64,000 bases of DNA. Source: Strigops habroptila. Its lineage: Eukaryota; Chordata; Aves; Psittaciformes; Psittacidae. The notes beneath the pieces are model-generated. The model was not told where the DNA came from and ran no database searches. It saw only the letters and a list, made by a program, of their open reading frames with translations. Shown here one piece after another: positions 1-14,100 of this stretch; the first letter of the stretch is position 1, and the number at the start of each line of letters is the position of its first letter. The DNA lies in contig NC_044277.2 of NCBI RefSeq assembly GCF_004027225.2, forward strand, positions 98,701,552 through 98,765,551. The letters run 5' to 3'. The position numbers were made by a program, and so were the translations under genes.

Positions 1-2196
1 GGGGCATTTGGGACACATTTGCTTGATTTCAGGACTTAGTCAAAGCAGGTGTCCTGACACGTGTATTGTAGATGTCTCACTAGTGATACTGGTTCATGCA
101 ATAAATTCTAAAGACTGCTCCTAATAATGTGGTAATGACCACATGGAAGGCACTGCATTGTCTTATGCATATAATTAGGACTTAGACTCGAGCTAATGTT
201 TATTTTCAAGGTATCAGTCTGAGGCATAAAATCTTAACATCATCATGACAACCAAAAAAAAACCCCAAAACCCCAATAAAAAGCCGTTGCTTGTGAATGA
301 GACAATTTTTTTTATCCTGTGCTATCAAAATCTACTTTTAGAAACATCCAAATTATTATCACTGGAATTAAACAAACAAAACAAACAAACAGAAAAAAAA
401 AAAGAAAAGAGGCTCAAATGCATTTTTTTGAGAACATGAGAACTGCTCACTAAATCCAACTGAAGTTTACAAGCGAACTCTGCCGAAAGAGAATGGTCTG
501 TAAATCAAAGGTTAAATCTTCCCAACCAAAATCTTTTTGATATAGGATAGAGCACAGTCTCTGTTTTTTGTGAAAACACATGAAATATAACCAACCTCTT
601 CAGACACGAAAACATCCTGGTTTGGAAGATTTATACTTCCTGAGTTTTACACAGTTTGTTTACAGTTATTATTAAAGCAAAAAGGGTATAGTCTCTTGAA
701 AGAGACTTGAAATAATGAGAATATCCCAAATCAAAAGCTTAATCCTTAATCTTCTATAGAAGAGATTGTGCCTTGCCCCAGAATAGCATCAAATAGGTGT
801 TCAGAGGAGAGCTATGCCTGAGTCAGTCCTTTACAGCATCCCCACTTCCCCAGCACCTGCACTCCTATTAGAGATCTGAAAACCACTGTGTGCAGACACC
901 AGGGGATGAGCACCTCTCCTAGCTCTTTGTGTCCTCCTGTCTTAGGGTTGGAGAAATGGGATTAATAAATACCTTTGCTGCTTCAGATTAAGTCACTTGA
1001 CTGAGGCATCCCAGCAAATCTGTGGCAGAATTAAGTGATTTCAGGTGCTTTTAATACCTGAGGTTTTAATTGATTAATTTCTAGGCTTTCTTTCCCACTC
1101 CTGAAATTACTCTTCTAGGTGACTTGCTACTAATACAAGGTTACAAAGCAGCAAAGCTGGCGTTGATGGCTTGTCCACCTCTCAGGAGAGGCTGCCATGG
1201 CAAAGCACATAAGCAGAAAGCTGCAGCAGTGTGAATCAGGGCTCTTAAACAAAAACATCAGCATTTTTCACTGTTCTGTCCCAGAGCTCCTGATGACCTG
1301 GTGTGGGTGAGGCAGATACTCCCAATGAGAAGTAGCTTAAACCATCCCCATGGCCGGAGCAGGCATTCTCTCTGACTTTGTTAGTGTTCAGACTAGCAAA
1401 ACTAAAGGAGATGCATTTAAAATCCATTTTAAATTAATCTGACCCCTTCCCTCTAAATACCTGAAAAAGAGCCAGTCTCACGTGGGTGTTCTTAAAGCAA
1501 CAACCTCGGTGAAAGTCAAACAAATGCGTCATGGTTTTGGTACCACACCATCTTCTGTAGTCTCTGTGTGGGGAATGTGTAGGGAGCTGATTGTGTCTGG
1601 GGTGATGCAAGAATTAAAACAGTGAGTGGGTGTGGGTGGAGTGGGAGATGGGAAGGGAGGTAATTTGGCCATCACATTGACCGTTCCAATCTCATTTTGC
1701 ATCGTTACATCATGTAGTCATTCCTATAACCCCACACACAAAACAAATGGAAAGATAGGATCCTTTCAGGCCAGTGCTTATCTCTTGTTTTCATAGCACT
1801 CGATACAATGAAGTTCTGGACTGTGGTGTCATTATGTTGTCTAAAGATGTGCCATGTTGGAACTTCAGCTGGCTTAATCACATGCTGCACTACAATTACA
1901 AAAGGATTGTGTGCAAGGTCCTAAATGGATGACCCAGCAACTCTACAAAATGCTTTTGAGATTAGAGAACTTGGAAGAGGATTCTCTCCACTCATCCCAG
2001 GGCATGAAAACATTATGGTATTAAATCCTTACAGTGCAAACCAAAGTCCCGGAGGTGCTTGGAGAACTTCAGTGTCTCTGTCCCCTGAGGAAGTATTTTG
2101 GTGTTAGCCATTTTGAGGTTGTGCCTTGATACTGTCTGTTGCAGCTGTGAATGTTGCTGGTGATGTCCCCTGTGTAACACTTGCTTTGAATTGCAG
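1..2196 (+). other. ALS2CL intron sequence (no exon recognised)
   Basis: I found no segment resembling the MORN or PH-like residues expected just before the first exon here, and no candidate ending two bases into a Gly codon followed by GT. The stretch holds A-rich tracts (about 246-270 and 370-410) and otherwise unique sequence. Confidence 0.6.
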
Positions 2197-5100
2197 GGGG
2201 ACACTGAAGTGGCGCGATGGACGCAACCATGTCGGAGATTTCAAAGAGGGCTTGGAGCATGGGTAAGCCTTGAAAAACAGGGAGTTTCTTCCAAAATAGG
2301 CTGAGAAATGGGTCCTCCCAGAGGTACAGGGACACTGGTTTCTTGTAGGGGGACTCTATTTACTGTTACAGACCAATTCATCTGACCTATTCTAGACACC
2401 TGGCTTAACCTAAGGTGAGAATGTTGACAGTGGCCACAGTAAAAGAATTGTGGGAAGATGACCAATTCAGATGCAGATATTTCCATTCAGCTGGATGAAT
2501 CTGACCCTTGATCTCTAAACCTAAGTGAATTTATTCATATGAAATACCTTGAAAAATCTATTTTTAGATATCTTTAAAAATCTCTCTTAAATGAAGAGTG
2601 TTGGGGGCAAAGAAAACGTACTATGAAATCCCAATATTATTTTTCTAAAATTTTTTGAAAGTAAGACTTTTAGATTTCTCATTTCTACATGAGTTCAGGG
2701 TAGGTTAGGCTTTTAAAGGGAAAAATCCAAATACTTTGTGTCAGGATTAAGAAAACATTTTGTTTGGACCAAAGCAATTGCTTTGGTAGTCTAACTCAGC
2801 CCCTAAACTGGGGAAGAGGTAAAGAGGGGAAAAAACAGTAACACTGAAAGTGGCTCTGTAGAAGAAGCGATAAGAAGCTGTGACTGTAGCTCACAAGGAG
2901 ATGAGCTTTTCCTTGGATCAAGTCCATTGACGCCTGGAAATAGTGTCAGAGGTAGAGCTGATCCCAACCGTGTAAATCAGCTTGGGAGTCTGGAAAGTCC
3001 TTAGTTTTTAACCTTCATCCAGTACAACAGACCTGTCTTTTGACATGCTGACCTCTGCCATATGCACCTTGTAGGTTTGGAATATGCCTTGTCCCACGCC
3101 GATCTGAAGACCGGTATGACTGTTACAAGTGTCACTGGTACAAGGGCAAGATGAGAGGCTATGGAATCTGTGAGTAAGTAAAACCCAAAGACAGAATCTG
3201 AGCAAAAAGGGGACTCCATATGTTTTAAGGGTGAGATGTTCTCACTTCACTGTGGAAGGCTCAGTCACAGTGTAAAACCCAGGGTAATTCAGGCGCTAGA
3301 AGATTTTGCTTTGGAGATGGGCAGTATGGCTTCTTCACAAACCCTGAGTCTCCTGGACATCGGAATAGCAAGAGCTTCTCTGCAAGCTCTGACTGTTGTA
3401 ACTACCTGACGTAGCATACTCTGTGCCCTATAGGCGAGGACATGATTTTATGTTCATGCTTGCGATTGCAGAGTAGGGAGAGCATGGTGTGCCATCAGCC
3501 CTTGACAGACTTGATGGAGCACACAGCTCGCTCTGTGTCCCCTGGCCATGCTGCCTGAACTAAATCTTGTGTAGAGTAGGTTCCTTAATGATGGATGGGG
3601 TTGTTGGTCTGGGAGTCATAACTGTTATCCTGAACTGCTGAATGGTGCTGGTTCCCTCAGTTGGCTCACTCAAATTCTGAGCTGAAACTCAGAGCTTAAC
3701 TTAACAAATGGAGTCTGAGGTTTTCTTATTTACTCATCAAAATGCTTCTGGAAACAGTCATTTGTGTCTCAAAGTGCTGCTGGAAATTTGGGTGGAGCTT
3801 GGTTTGTATTGTGGGCACATGGTGGTGTCCCAGACTTAACCAGCACCTACCTTCCATTTAGAAAGCTAGAAGTGGCAGTGGAGGCCTGCCCAGGTTGTAG
3901 GTATAAACTGGTTTCATTTGCAGCCTAGGGGTTAAGTAGACACGGCCAGCTTGCTTTGTTTATCTAGCAGTGAGCATAACAGGATCCTCATCTTTGCTTA
4001 GGTCACATATGGCTTGTGGCCAAATGGGTTGGCCATTGTGAAGACTGGACTACCTGCTGTTGCTGCATGTTCTTACCCCTGCTTTCACTGCACTGAGTGT
4101 GACAGAGTAAAGCACACAGCCCAGCTTTCCAGCTACTTACTGTGGGATAGGCCATCTTCCTTCCTACAACCTTCATGTTCTGCTCCTTATTTAAGAATCA
4201 GACTCAGAGTACAGGGCATGCAGAAATCTGTAGGGAAGTTGGAGCCAACTGAGCAGCGTTGTGCTAGTGTCTCTGGTGTCAAATGTGAGAGCGTGTTCAT
4301 AATCACATGAGAGCTCTGCTTGGCATGTTTTTGCTGTTGTAGCAGTGAAGATCTGCTGGCCAGCATGGACAGGGCTAAGGGGAGCTCTTCTTAGGGGGAC
4401 GAAACCAGGAAAAGGGGTGGTTGGCAAGCAAAGAAAGGGGAAGGCAAATTTGGCTTCCTGCTTGATTGTAGAATCAAGGGATTCCTGCTTCCAGGACTGG
4501 GGGATCCACAACTTCTTTGGGCAACCTGTTCCAACGTCTCACCACCCTCATAGTGAAGAACTTCATCATATCTCATCTAAATCTTTCCTCTTTCAGCTTA
4601 AAGCTATTCCCCCTTGTCCTATCACCCACATGTCCTTGTTGATCTGATCTCCTCCAACCCTGGATTAGCCAGTGATCACCGCGACATGGCTGGTGAAAGG
4701 TCAAGGACTGAGTGGCCTCTCCCAGGCAACTGGAAACCTAAGCGTTTTGTCCTTGGATAATGTTACTGTGGAGTGATTAGCTTGGGTGATTCACATTCCT
4801 AATAGTAAACAACTACCAGCTCCAGAGTTGTCAGTCAAATATTTAGAATATTTAGCAGGCAGATGAGCCTAATCTATTCATTTTCCTGGCTTCCTACTCC
4901 AATAGTAGCTACCAAAGAGTCACTGTCTTAACTTCTGTTTGTCTGTCTCCATGCAGGTATGGGAATGATATGGTCTACAAAGGTTACTTCAAAGACAACA
5001 TGCGTCAAGGGTTTGGGATACTGGAAAACTTCTCAGCTGAGCATCCATTTAAGTACACAGGACAGTGGGAAAATGACAAGAAGAATGGATATGGAGTCTG

Positions 5101-8100
5101 GGAAGATAAAGATAGGTAAAGGTGGTATGGATCAGAGCAGGCTTTAGGTGCCTGGCAGTTTTTTCCCCTCTATTGGCAGGGGTAAAACCTCATGTTTTGA
5201 TGGGGACACTTTGGGGATGAAGGGGTGATTGTTCAGCCTTTGCTATAAGGCTTCAGCTCCTGGGAGAGCATTATATGAATTGAGTTCGTGCAGTACATCT
5301 GACACTTGTGCTGCATGGAGCATTATATCAGGCAAAACTAGCATCAGTAAGTTAAACATCAAAATGACTTATGATCTAAGAAAACAGGGGGGAAAACAAT
5401 GGAATTTTGTTTTCCATTGCATTTCAGAGGAGAGAGATACATAGGGACATGGCTCGACGATCACAAACATGGTCAAGGCATTGTAGTAACCCAGTCGGGT
5501 GTCTGCTATCAAAGGACATTTCATGCTGATAAAATGGTGGTGAGTACATATTTTCAGTAGACTCTCTAGATTATTGGAATGTGGAATTCCCCATCAAGGG
5601 CAAGATTAAGATTTCACTTCATAATTAATCTTTGAGGGAAAATACAAAGCAAGAAAACTTAAGCAATGATGTTTTTCCCTGATGATGTTTTACCATGATA
5701 ATGTTTTTGAAGAACAAGACCTAGATTAAGTCTTGTTTCTTATCACCTTCCTGAGGTGCAGGTAGGAACTAGATGTGGGACTGCTGCTTCTCCTTGCTCA
5801 CCCTAAAACCCCTTATAGGTCTGGCTTTTAAAGTGACCATTGGGTCAGAATTACAGACCAGAACTCCTATGGGAACTGCTGCACAGTTATATATGATAAT
5901 ACATCTATCTTGGCGATCATTAAGTCTTTACTTTTCCAATGTGAGCTTACCTATAAGAAGTTGGCTGTCCAGTTCATTAAAAGTTTAGATGTTGTTAGGG
6001 AGAGCAAAAGGGATTGGCATCACTTGAATTGGCCTGGAAGTAAAAACATTTCTTCTCATTAAAAATACACACTTAAAAAAACAAACAACCCCTTCCCCAC
6101 TCACCAAATTAGGACAAAATGTTTAGCATGGAAACTTTGTTGGAAGGGCTTTCCATAAAACCTCCATCTGTGGGGAAGCAAAATAAAGCTGTCTTTTGGT
6201 TTGCCAGCTGCCCAAGGCTCCTTTAACTTCACAAGGCTTCCGGGTGGGGAGCAGTCACTTCAATTTTCCTAGTGGAAAATTGGTATGGCCAAGAAGCTTC
6301 CCTTGGAAACCTTTTATTTTTGCCAGAAAGGGTGCTTTCCATCAAGAAAATCATTCCAACGGAAAATGTGTTACAGCTCTAAAAGTGACCACGTTTTCTG
6401 GCTGGTATGGGTACATGTAAGCCTTCAGGCCCAAACCATGGACTAAGCCCCAACAAGAAGAATCTTTCCCCATTCATATAAATTGTCCTGTGTCTATTCT
6501 GCATCTTGGTGCTCCTTCCCTTAAACACGTGTTACTGTAGGCAGCCATGGGTGTTTGGGAGGTAATAGAACGAGTCATTTAATGAATGCTTAGAAGCAGC
6601 TCATTAAAGTCCCGTTGACTGCACAGCAAGGGACAAAGCTAATTCTACATAGCAGTTGCCTTCCTCTTTTCTCATAATCATTTTGCAAAGAATGACACAA
6701 ATGGCTGCAATCACCTAAAAGTCATAAGATCGGAAGGAACATGAGTTTGACCTGTATGACAGTTCTTGGTGACCATTCTTAGTATGGGAGCCTGCCTTTT
6801 GTTCCATCTTCTAGAGAAATGAGTGCAATGGTACTGTTCTTTAAAACCTCCTGACTACTCTGGACTTCTCTGTGCAGTGATTCCTAATGGGTTATCTCTA
6901 GAGCACCTCCCATGATTTTGTCTTGAGCATTGCAGTATATGTTTGGCTTACAAAAAGGTTCTCAGAATCTACACCCCATAAACAGTCCAAGCCAGTGGCT
7001 CTTTCTAGCTGAATGTAAGCAGATAGGAAATTAGTGTAATGAATTCACTATTTCTGTTTTGAAATGAAGGGTTGTGGGATTCTGCTCTTGGAAGATGACT
7101 ATGTCTATGAAGGGAACTTCACGGAAGATCTAACATTTGTTGGAAAGGTGAGCATTTCCTTCATCTCAGCCTTTCTGTACAGTTGCATGCTTTCCAGAGG
7201 GCTGAGGGATTAATCTTCAAAGTTCATACTCTCCCGCTCCACTTCCCCCAGGAAAAAAAAAAAATTCCCTCCTCCTTTTTTTTTTTTTTCCTTCCCTCTT
7301 TTATCGGTCTCATTTAGAGAAGGAAGGCTGCAGCTGTGAGACTTCCAGTAGCTGCAGGCTTTGCACATTGTTTTGTTTTTTACTGTTTTGTTTACATTAA
7401 GGATTTTGGTTGTTTTGTTGGTTTTGGTTTTTTGGTGGTTTTTTTTTGTTTGTTTTTTTTTTTTTTTGTGGGGCATTTTTAGTTGTGCTTTGCAGCTGTA
7501 GTTGTGACGCTTTTGTATTCTTAGAACAAATGTTTTAGCCTTTGTAGTGGTTGGGAACACAGGAAATGTTGCATAAACCAAACGGAGTTGCAGTACAAGC
7601 ACCAAAATAACGTAACCGAGATGTTAACATAGCTGAGGGACCTTGGAAGCTTAATTTTGCAATCTGGACATTGCATTGACATGTTCAATGTTTTGTGGTT
7701 GATCTTTAACAGAAATATCTGGTCAAAGTGTTCAAAAAAGTGCCCCATTTCAGGGAAAACTAGTCCTCCACCTTGTTAAAGAAATCAGTGATGAGTCTGA
7801 CAGGAAGTGTGTGGTTATATCAGAACTGAGCGGATGTCAAAATGGACACTTAGTAACGATTGCAAATGAGCCCTGTCATTTACTGACTTGTCGTGGGAGA
7901 CAAAGGTTGTCATCATCTTCTTCAGCCAGAAGACTTGGGGTGGATTTTGCAGAGACTGATTATATTGCTTAGATACTGCTTCCTCCAAAATGAATGTTTA
8001 GTTTTAGTGGTTAGCCTAGAAAAATCTGTTCTTTATCTAAAGATGGAGTGCCTCCTGCTATTAGCAATGAGGATTTCAGGCTTGAGTTCAAAGCCAGACT

Positions 8101-11100
8101 AGTTACAATATCATTTGGCTTTGGATTTGATATAATTAAAACCTCTAACTGTGAGTCAAGCTACTGCATGTCTTCTGTATTTGCCTCAGAGAATTTAAGG
8201 TTTTTCTTGGTAGCAGCAAACGTTTTGAAAGTGTTTATGGTGAATATCATATGATTCCCCTACCTGTGAGGCCAAACATGCTTGTGGTTTTAACAGGCAG
8301 AGGAAAAACAGGGCAGAAATAAAAGTTTCATGTGTTCACTCTAGGTTAGAAATAGCTATTGTCAAATTTAAGCCAGAAAAATTTATAACTCAAAGAAGAT
8401 ATTGGCTGTTTGTAAAGCATAACACAAGTATTTTACTCTGTGACTGTGGTGGTCTTTCCCCTTCAGAATCTTATGTGTGTCATTCAATAATAGTGAGGAT
8501 GTGTTGTCTCCAGTGACTGCCACCTGAATGACACTATTGCTTTGGATGCTAAAATTGTGCACCTCTGTGCTGAAAGTTGTTCAAAGTCGTCATTTCAGTA
8601 GCTGGCTCTGGTGAAAGGAGAATCTGCAATCTCAGTCCAGCTTGTTTCCTCTCTCTAATGAGATCTTGGCAGCAGAATAACCCTTTTTCTCCATTGCAGG
8701 GAAAGCTGTCATTTGCCAACGGCTTCATTTTAGAGGGAACCTTTACTAACAAATCGGGCCAGGGCCTTCAGACCCACGGCATCCTGAACACGTCAAATGA
8801 GCAGCTGGATGACCGGATAACCAAAGCGTGAGCAATGAGAACTGACTTCTTGGGTCATGGCTTGTGTTTTGACTCTACCTAAACATGTACTGGATCAATC
8901 CCTACAGGGATCAAGGCAGTCCTTGCTGAAAGAAGGACATCGATCTGTTGGAGCGAGTCCAGAGGAGTGCCAAGAAGATGCTCCAAGGGCTGGAGCACCT
9001 CTGCTATTGAGACAGGCTGAGAGAGCTGGGCTTGTTCAGCCTGGAGAAGAGAAGGCTCCAGGGAGACCACAGAGCAGACTTCCAGTACCTAAAAGGGGCT
9101 TATAAGAAAGATGGTGTTGTGGTTTAATGGGGATAGACATTTTAGTAAGGCCTGTAGCGATAGGACAAGGAAGAATTACTTCAAACTGACAGAGGGGAGA
9201 TTTAGATTAGATATTAGAAAGAAGTTCTTCCCTGTGAGGGTGGTGAGGCCCTGGCACAGGTTGCCCAGGGAAGCTGTGGCTGCCCCGTCCCTGGCAGTGT
9301 TCAAAGCGAGGTTGGATGAGGCTTTGAGCAACCTGGTCTAGTGGAAGGTGTTCCTGCCCTTGGCAGGGGGGATGGCACTGGACGAGTGCCCTTCCAACGG
9401 AAACCGTTCTATGATGATGATCTAAAAATTGATTTATATGCAACGGAAGAAGGAGAGAACACAGTTTGTGATTAATGTTAATGCCACATGGGAAGCAGAA
9501 AACAAATGTTCTACTCCCGTCCTGCCACCATCCACCCAGAAATACTCCCTTCCTCAGACTGGATGGAATTTTGGAGGCTTAATGTTTTCAGTGATTGGTG
9601 CATGTGTGTGCATGCACACATGTTTCTGTGTATACAGACAGATGGGTCTGAAGCTATACAGAAAAATCTGGGCTGCTAAAATGCATCACTTGCTCCTTTC
9701 CTGTCCTTCTGTGCAACTACATGAATATTATTACCAGCTCATATTATAGAGGTGGGAAAACTCCCCAAAAAAAAAATAAGATGTGAGGCACAGCACATGA
9801 AGCTCTGAAGAGCTTGAATTGGGTAGTGCTCTATGTGGAGGAAGGCCGTGGAGCCAGGACCAGAGCTTCATGGGGTGCTGATGCTGCTTTGGCAGGCAAC
9901 AGTGCAAATGCAGGGCAGGAGTAGCTGAGCTGAAGCTATCTGGCCACATCTTTTGATATAGACTCTTATCCTCAGGGTTGAACCCTGCAAAGGGATGCTC
10001 TAGTTGCCAGGCTGTAGGGCCTGGGTTTAGCCAGTTTAACTGAAATGATGGGAAAGTGGGAAAAGTGGGAAAGACAGCTGCTCGCCCTCTGAGGGAATTA
10101 TTGTTGTAAAACCCAGTTCAATTTCCTCTTCTTTCCTCTTCAAAACATTTCCAGTCCATCAGAGTACTTATGTTGCAGAACAGCTCCTGTTTCCCGTGCT
10201 TTTCAGACAGCATTAGCTACTGGTTGTGATTGCTCAACTGTTTTACTGCAATCAGTCTTTTCTTCAGGCTTTCAGCTGAGATAAATAGTTATATTTAGAA
10301 AGATCCGTAAGTGGAGCAGAAAGCCTGTAATCAATTCACCTGCAAAGATTCAGATTACTGATATTCCACATTCCACCAGGATTTTTTCTTTGCCCAAAGT
10401 ACCTTGTCATTAGGACAATAGACTTGAGTTGCTTTTTGTTGAATTTTTTTTTTTTTTCCCTTCAGTTAGGCACTGCCATCTTCACAGCTTCAATAATTAT
10501 TGTGTTAAAATTGGATTCTGGAGAACCTTCCATATTTGAAGGTGAAGTCTGAAATAATTGAGGAGGGAGGCAGAAAAACCTAATGCCACGTTGTGTTTCG
10601 CAGTCAGCTGGGCCTTGAGGAGTTCCCTGTGGAGAAGAGGTGGAAGGGAATCTATGACCAGTTCCTGGAGTTCATCCATTCTGGCTGCAAAGAAGAAACA
10701 GAGGAGTCTTTCATGGGGTTCCACATACAAACAAGCAAGGAGCTGCGGAAGTCTCAGGAGTACCTCTTTTGTCAAAGGTATGAGTATTGCATGCCCTTAT
10801 TGCAACAGAGGAGCCCATTTGTATAGAGAGGATGGTGTTTTACATTAGGGTCTGCCATGTGTTAAAGTTATTAACCCAAGCATTATCCATTTGTTCCTGC
10901 CCATGAGACAGGAGGGTGAATTTTATGCCTGAATTTAAGGTTGTGTTATTGAGATTCATTCTTATACATGAAAATTTGGATGGGATTTATTTGATTAAAT
11001 GTATGCATTTGCATGTGACTCAGTCGTCTTTGGCTCCTCTTGTATTTGAGGGAAACCTAGCTGACATCATAAGCTGATCCAGACTAAACCCATCTCTCCT

Positions 11101-14100
11101 TAAGAAAATACCTAAAACAGGTCTGACAAGCATGTGTAGGATGCAACCCAGGCTGGTTGTAAGCGAAGATGAATTTGATGAATTTAGAGAATCACAGGTA
11201 TCATAAGCCAGTAAAGCAATTCCACTGAAAAAGACAGAGAAGAATTAATTTCTAATAGTCTTACTGCCCCCTTGGAATCTACCTGCAATACCAATTTGGA
11301 TTTATCCCAGTGCTTCATTGTGTGTTTTTTTCCTTCCTTACCTCTCATCTTTTCAGGGGGACTGAAGATGTATCCTGGAAGATAGAAGACATTCTTGAAG
11401 AGCTTGTCCAGCACCAGGGGCTGGAGTCACTACCGAGTTATTTAGAGAAGGTAAAGTTTTAAGCCATAATGATCCATGTCTGTCCACCAGACCATGGACA
11501 CGGGTCATAGCAATTTTCTGTTGCTTTCTGTTAGCACATAAACCTTTGCCAGTAACTTCAAGAGTCTTCTCTAAATTAAGTATGAATATCTGTGTTTGTG
11601 AAGAGGAGGGTTATTCTTCATGCTTTTTGCACACTCCTTTTGTGTACTGCTATGCAGGCCAGGAAGTGATAATAAAGCTTCACTCTTGGTTCACAAACTG
11701 TGTCAAGGGATAACCAGGAGCTTGAAATGATTAATAAACTTCCACAAATTCTCAGTGATTGTTTTTCACTCAACTAGCCTTTCCCTGAAGCACCCTTTGC
11801 TCTCTCTTAAATATCACAGCAAACCTCATCAGAACAGCAATTCTACTAAGCGTATATCTGCCTGATAATGGGAAGAGAATGGGCTTGTGACAGCAAAAAT
11901 AGAATAAAATTATAGTTGATTACTTCTAGGCTTGTCCTTCTTTCCTGACAAGAGAAGATTGTGTGGCCTTTCCATGTTATCTTCTACTAATGGCAAGGGC
12001 TGGCTTGCAAAATTTAATTTTCCTCTATCATGCAGGCACTGAAGTCTTCCCTGCACCCACTGGGAAAGCTGCTGAAGGCCTTGACAATAGCTTTTCAGGC
12101 AACATATTCTGGGATTGGGGCCAACAAACACTTGCTGACTATGGCACAAGAGGAAATCAAGTACTACGCAAAGAAAATATGGGAGTTTTACCAGTAAGTC
12201 TAGCACATTGAGCCCTTCCAATGGGTATGAGCACAGAGGGTTTTGCAGTGTAGACCACTAGGGTAACTTTTTCAGGTGACAGGGCTGCTTTGTTTTGCAG
12301 CATATTTCTTGGGAGAGTTGCTTCAGAATGGTGCTAGGTAAAGAGTTACTAGCAGTAACTGAGGTCATACGGACCTAGAAAACCTTTATTATCCCCATTG
12401 CTCAGTACATGACCCAGGGGCTTTAATGTTACTAAATCTCACCGAGCTATAGTGGCTGAATGAGCTGTTGCTCATAAGGAGACTTAATTTAGATAAGCAC
12501 AAATATGAGCAAGAAACCACACTAAGTAATGAGAACAGCAAAGTATATCAGAGCACATGCAGTGGTGTTCAATATATCTGTTTGAATAAAAAATAGCATA
12601 AGCTTAACATGCCTCGACTCAACGGGCATTAAGAACATGCAGTATAAGCGTGTCGTTGAGGCTCAGCTGGTGTGGGTAGTGACTCTAAAATGAGGTTGTT
12701 CAGTTGTGTGGTTGTGCTTTTGGGTAATTAAAGATTGGATCAAAGTCTTGATTGGGTTCTGTTGCTGTTTGAGTATCATTTAGGAGAAGGTACAAGAAAT
12801 GCCACAATAGGCAGAGGTGAGGAACTCTGCCTCTAGCTGCACTCAGGGTGGTATTGCCTTAAAAATAAGAGGCTGGATAAAAGCTCTGTCATTATCAGTG
12901 TAGCCTTCTGTGCTTGAGGAAGACTGCCAGCTCTGTCATGAGGGGTTGTCTGTCCTGGAGCAGTCTGACAACATCAGCACAGCTAATGGGAACAAGTCAG
13001 ATTTGATTCAGTTCATCTGAACTATGTTCATGAACAGTACATCAGGTCTGACAACCTGAGTATTGGTTCATGTGAAGGTGCTTCTGAGCTCAGTGCAGAC
13101 TTTGGAAAGCTTGCTTCATGTTCAAGACCTTTCACATGCAGGGTGGGGAGGGAGACCGACCTTGCTCTGCTATGTCCCTGGCTAAGTTTCCTAGGCTAAT
13201 ACTCCTACACCAAGAAAGACAACCTTTCCCTAATCCCCATTTTAAGATGATGAAGTTTTGTCTTGGAAATATCAAGACAAACTCAAGCCACTTTTTCATG
13301 TATGAACATTCTCCAGTGTTCATAGATGGATTAAAGAACTGGTTGGTATGACAGGTCCTGAAACCTCATGTCCCTTGAGTAAGAATACAAAGAGATGGTG
13401 CTCAATACACAGGATCTCCAGGGTGACCAACCTACTCTTCAGAACCCATGGAGATTTTTAAATGCTTAGTTATTCCTGGAAGCTTCTGCTGGTAATGGAG
13501 AAAGCCCTCAAATAGTGAAACTTGAATACTGAAACAACACTGCAAGGATTACAGAGAACTTTACTAACAGCTCACTTGATGTTGGGACAGCTGAGCTCCT
13601 CACTTGTGAATAACAAATTATCCTTTAAAAAATGGTGAGGGAGGGAACTAAACCTCAGTTTACAGAACCTCAGTTCTGCTGCTCTTGTAGGGGTTTGCTC
13701 CACCTGGCACTGGAACAGAAAGGCCAACTATCTGCAAAGCATGTGGAGGGGGATATAAGGTATGTGTCACCACTGGTTGTTTAATTTTAAGCTCTTTGGA
13801 CATATGGGGTGTCTTCTAAAATACAGTAAGTGTTGAACCAATTATATTTGTCCATTTGGGTCAGGTTTAGTGTCCACACTTCTCTCTGAATGCAAAGCTT
13901 TCAGTAGTTGTGCTTGAAACATAAGCGCAATTTTTTCTATTCATGTTCTGCAGCAGAATAGTGGTGAGTTGGATGTGTGTGTGGTACACAGCCTGGCAAG
14001 ATTATCCACACCAGCTACTGTGCAGCAGCATGGTTGTGTGCGAGAGACCAGCCTCAGCGCTACCATGTGCTTTGCATTAGTCACAGGAACTTGTTCAGGG

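Larger units (their letters stand above)
2197..8827 (+). other. ALS2CL: ALS2CL MORN-repeat block (six exons)
   Basis: The first six exons encode about 214 residues containing eight MORN-like units. They are, in order: GDFKEGLEHGFGIC, CHWYKGKMRGYGIC, YKGYFKDNMRQGFGIL, YTGQWENDKKNGYGVW, YIGTWLDDHKHGQGIV, YQRTFHADKMVGCGIL, YEGNFTEDLTFVGKGKL and LEGTFTNKSGQGL. Units 3-5 are canonical (YxGxW/F...GxG). Units 2 and 6-8 are degenerate, with Cys or Gln replacing the usual residues. In alsin-family proteins the MORN block supports oligomerisation and membrane association. Introns often interrupt units near the GxG motif, for example at 5539/7070. Confidence 0.85.

Noticed and set aside
1-2196. Search for the preceding ALS2CL MORN exon
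   Set aside because: No segment ended two bases into a Gly codon before a GT donor with MORN-like residues; the exon must lie upstream.
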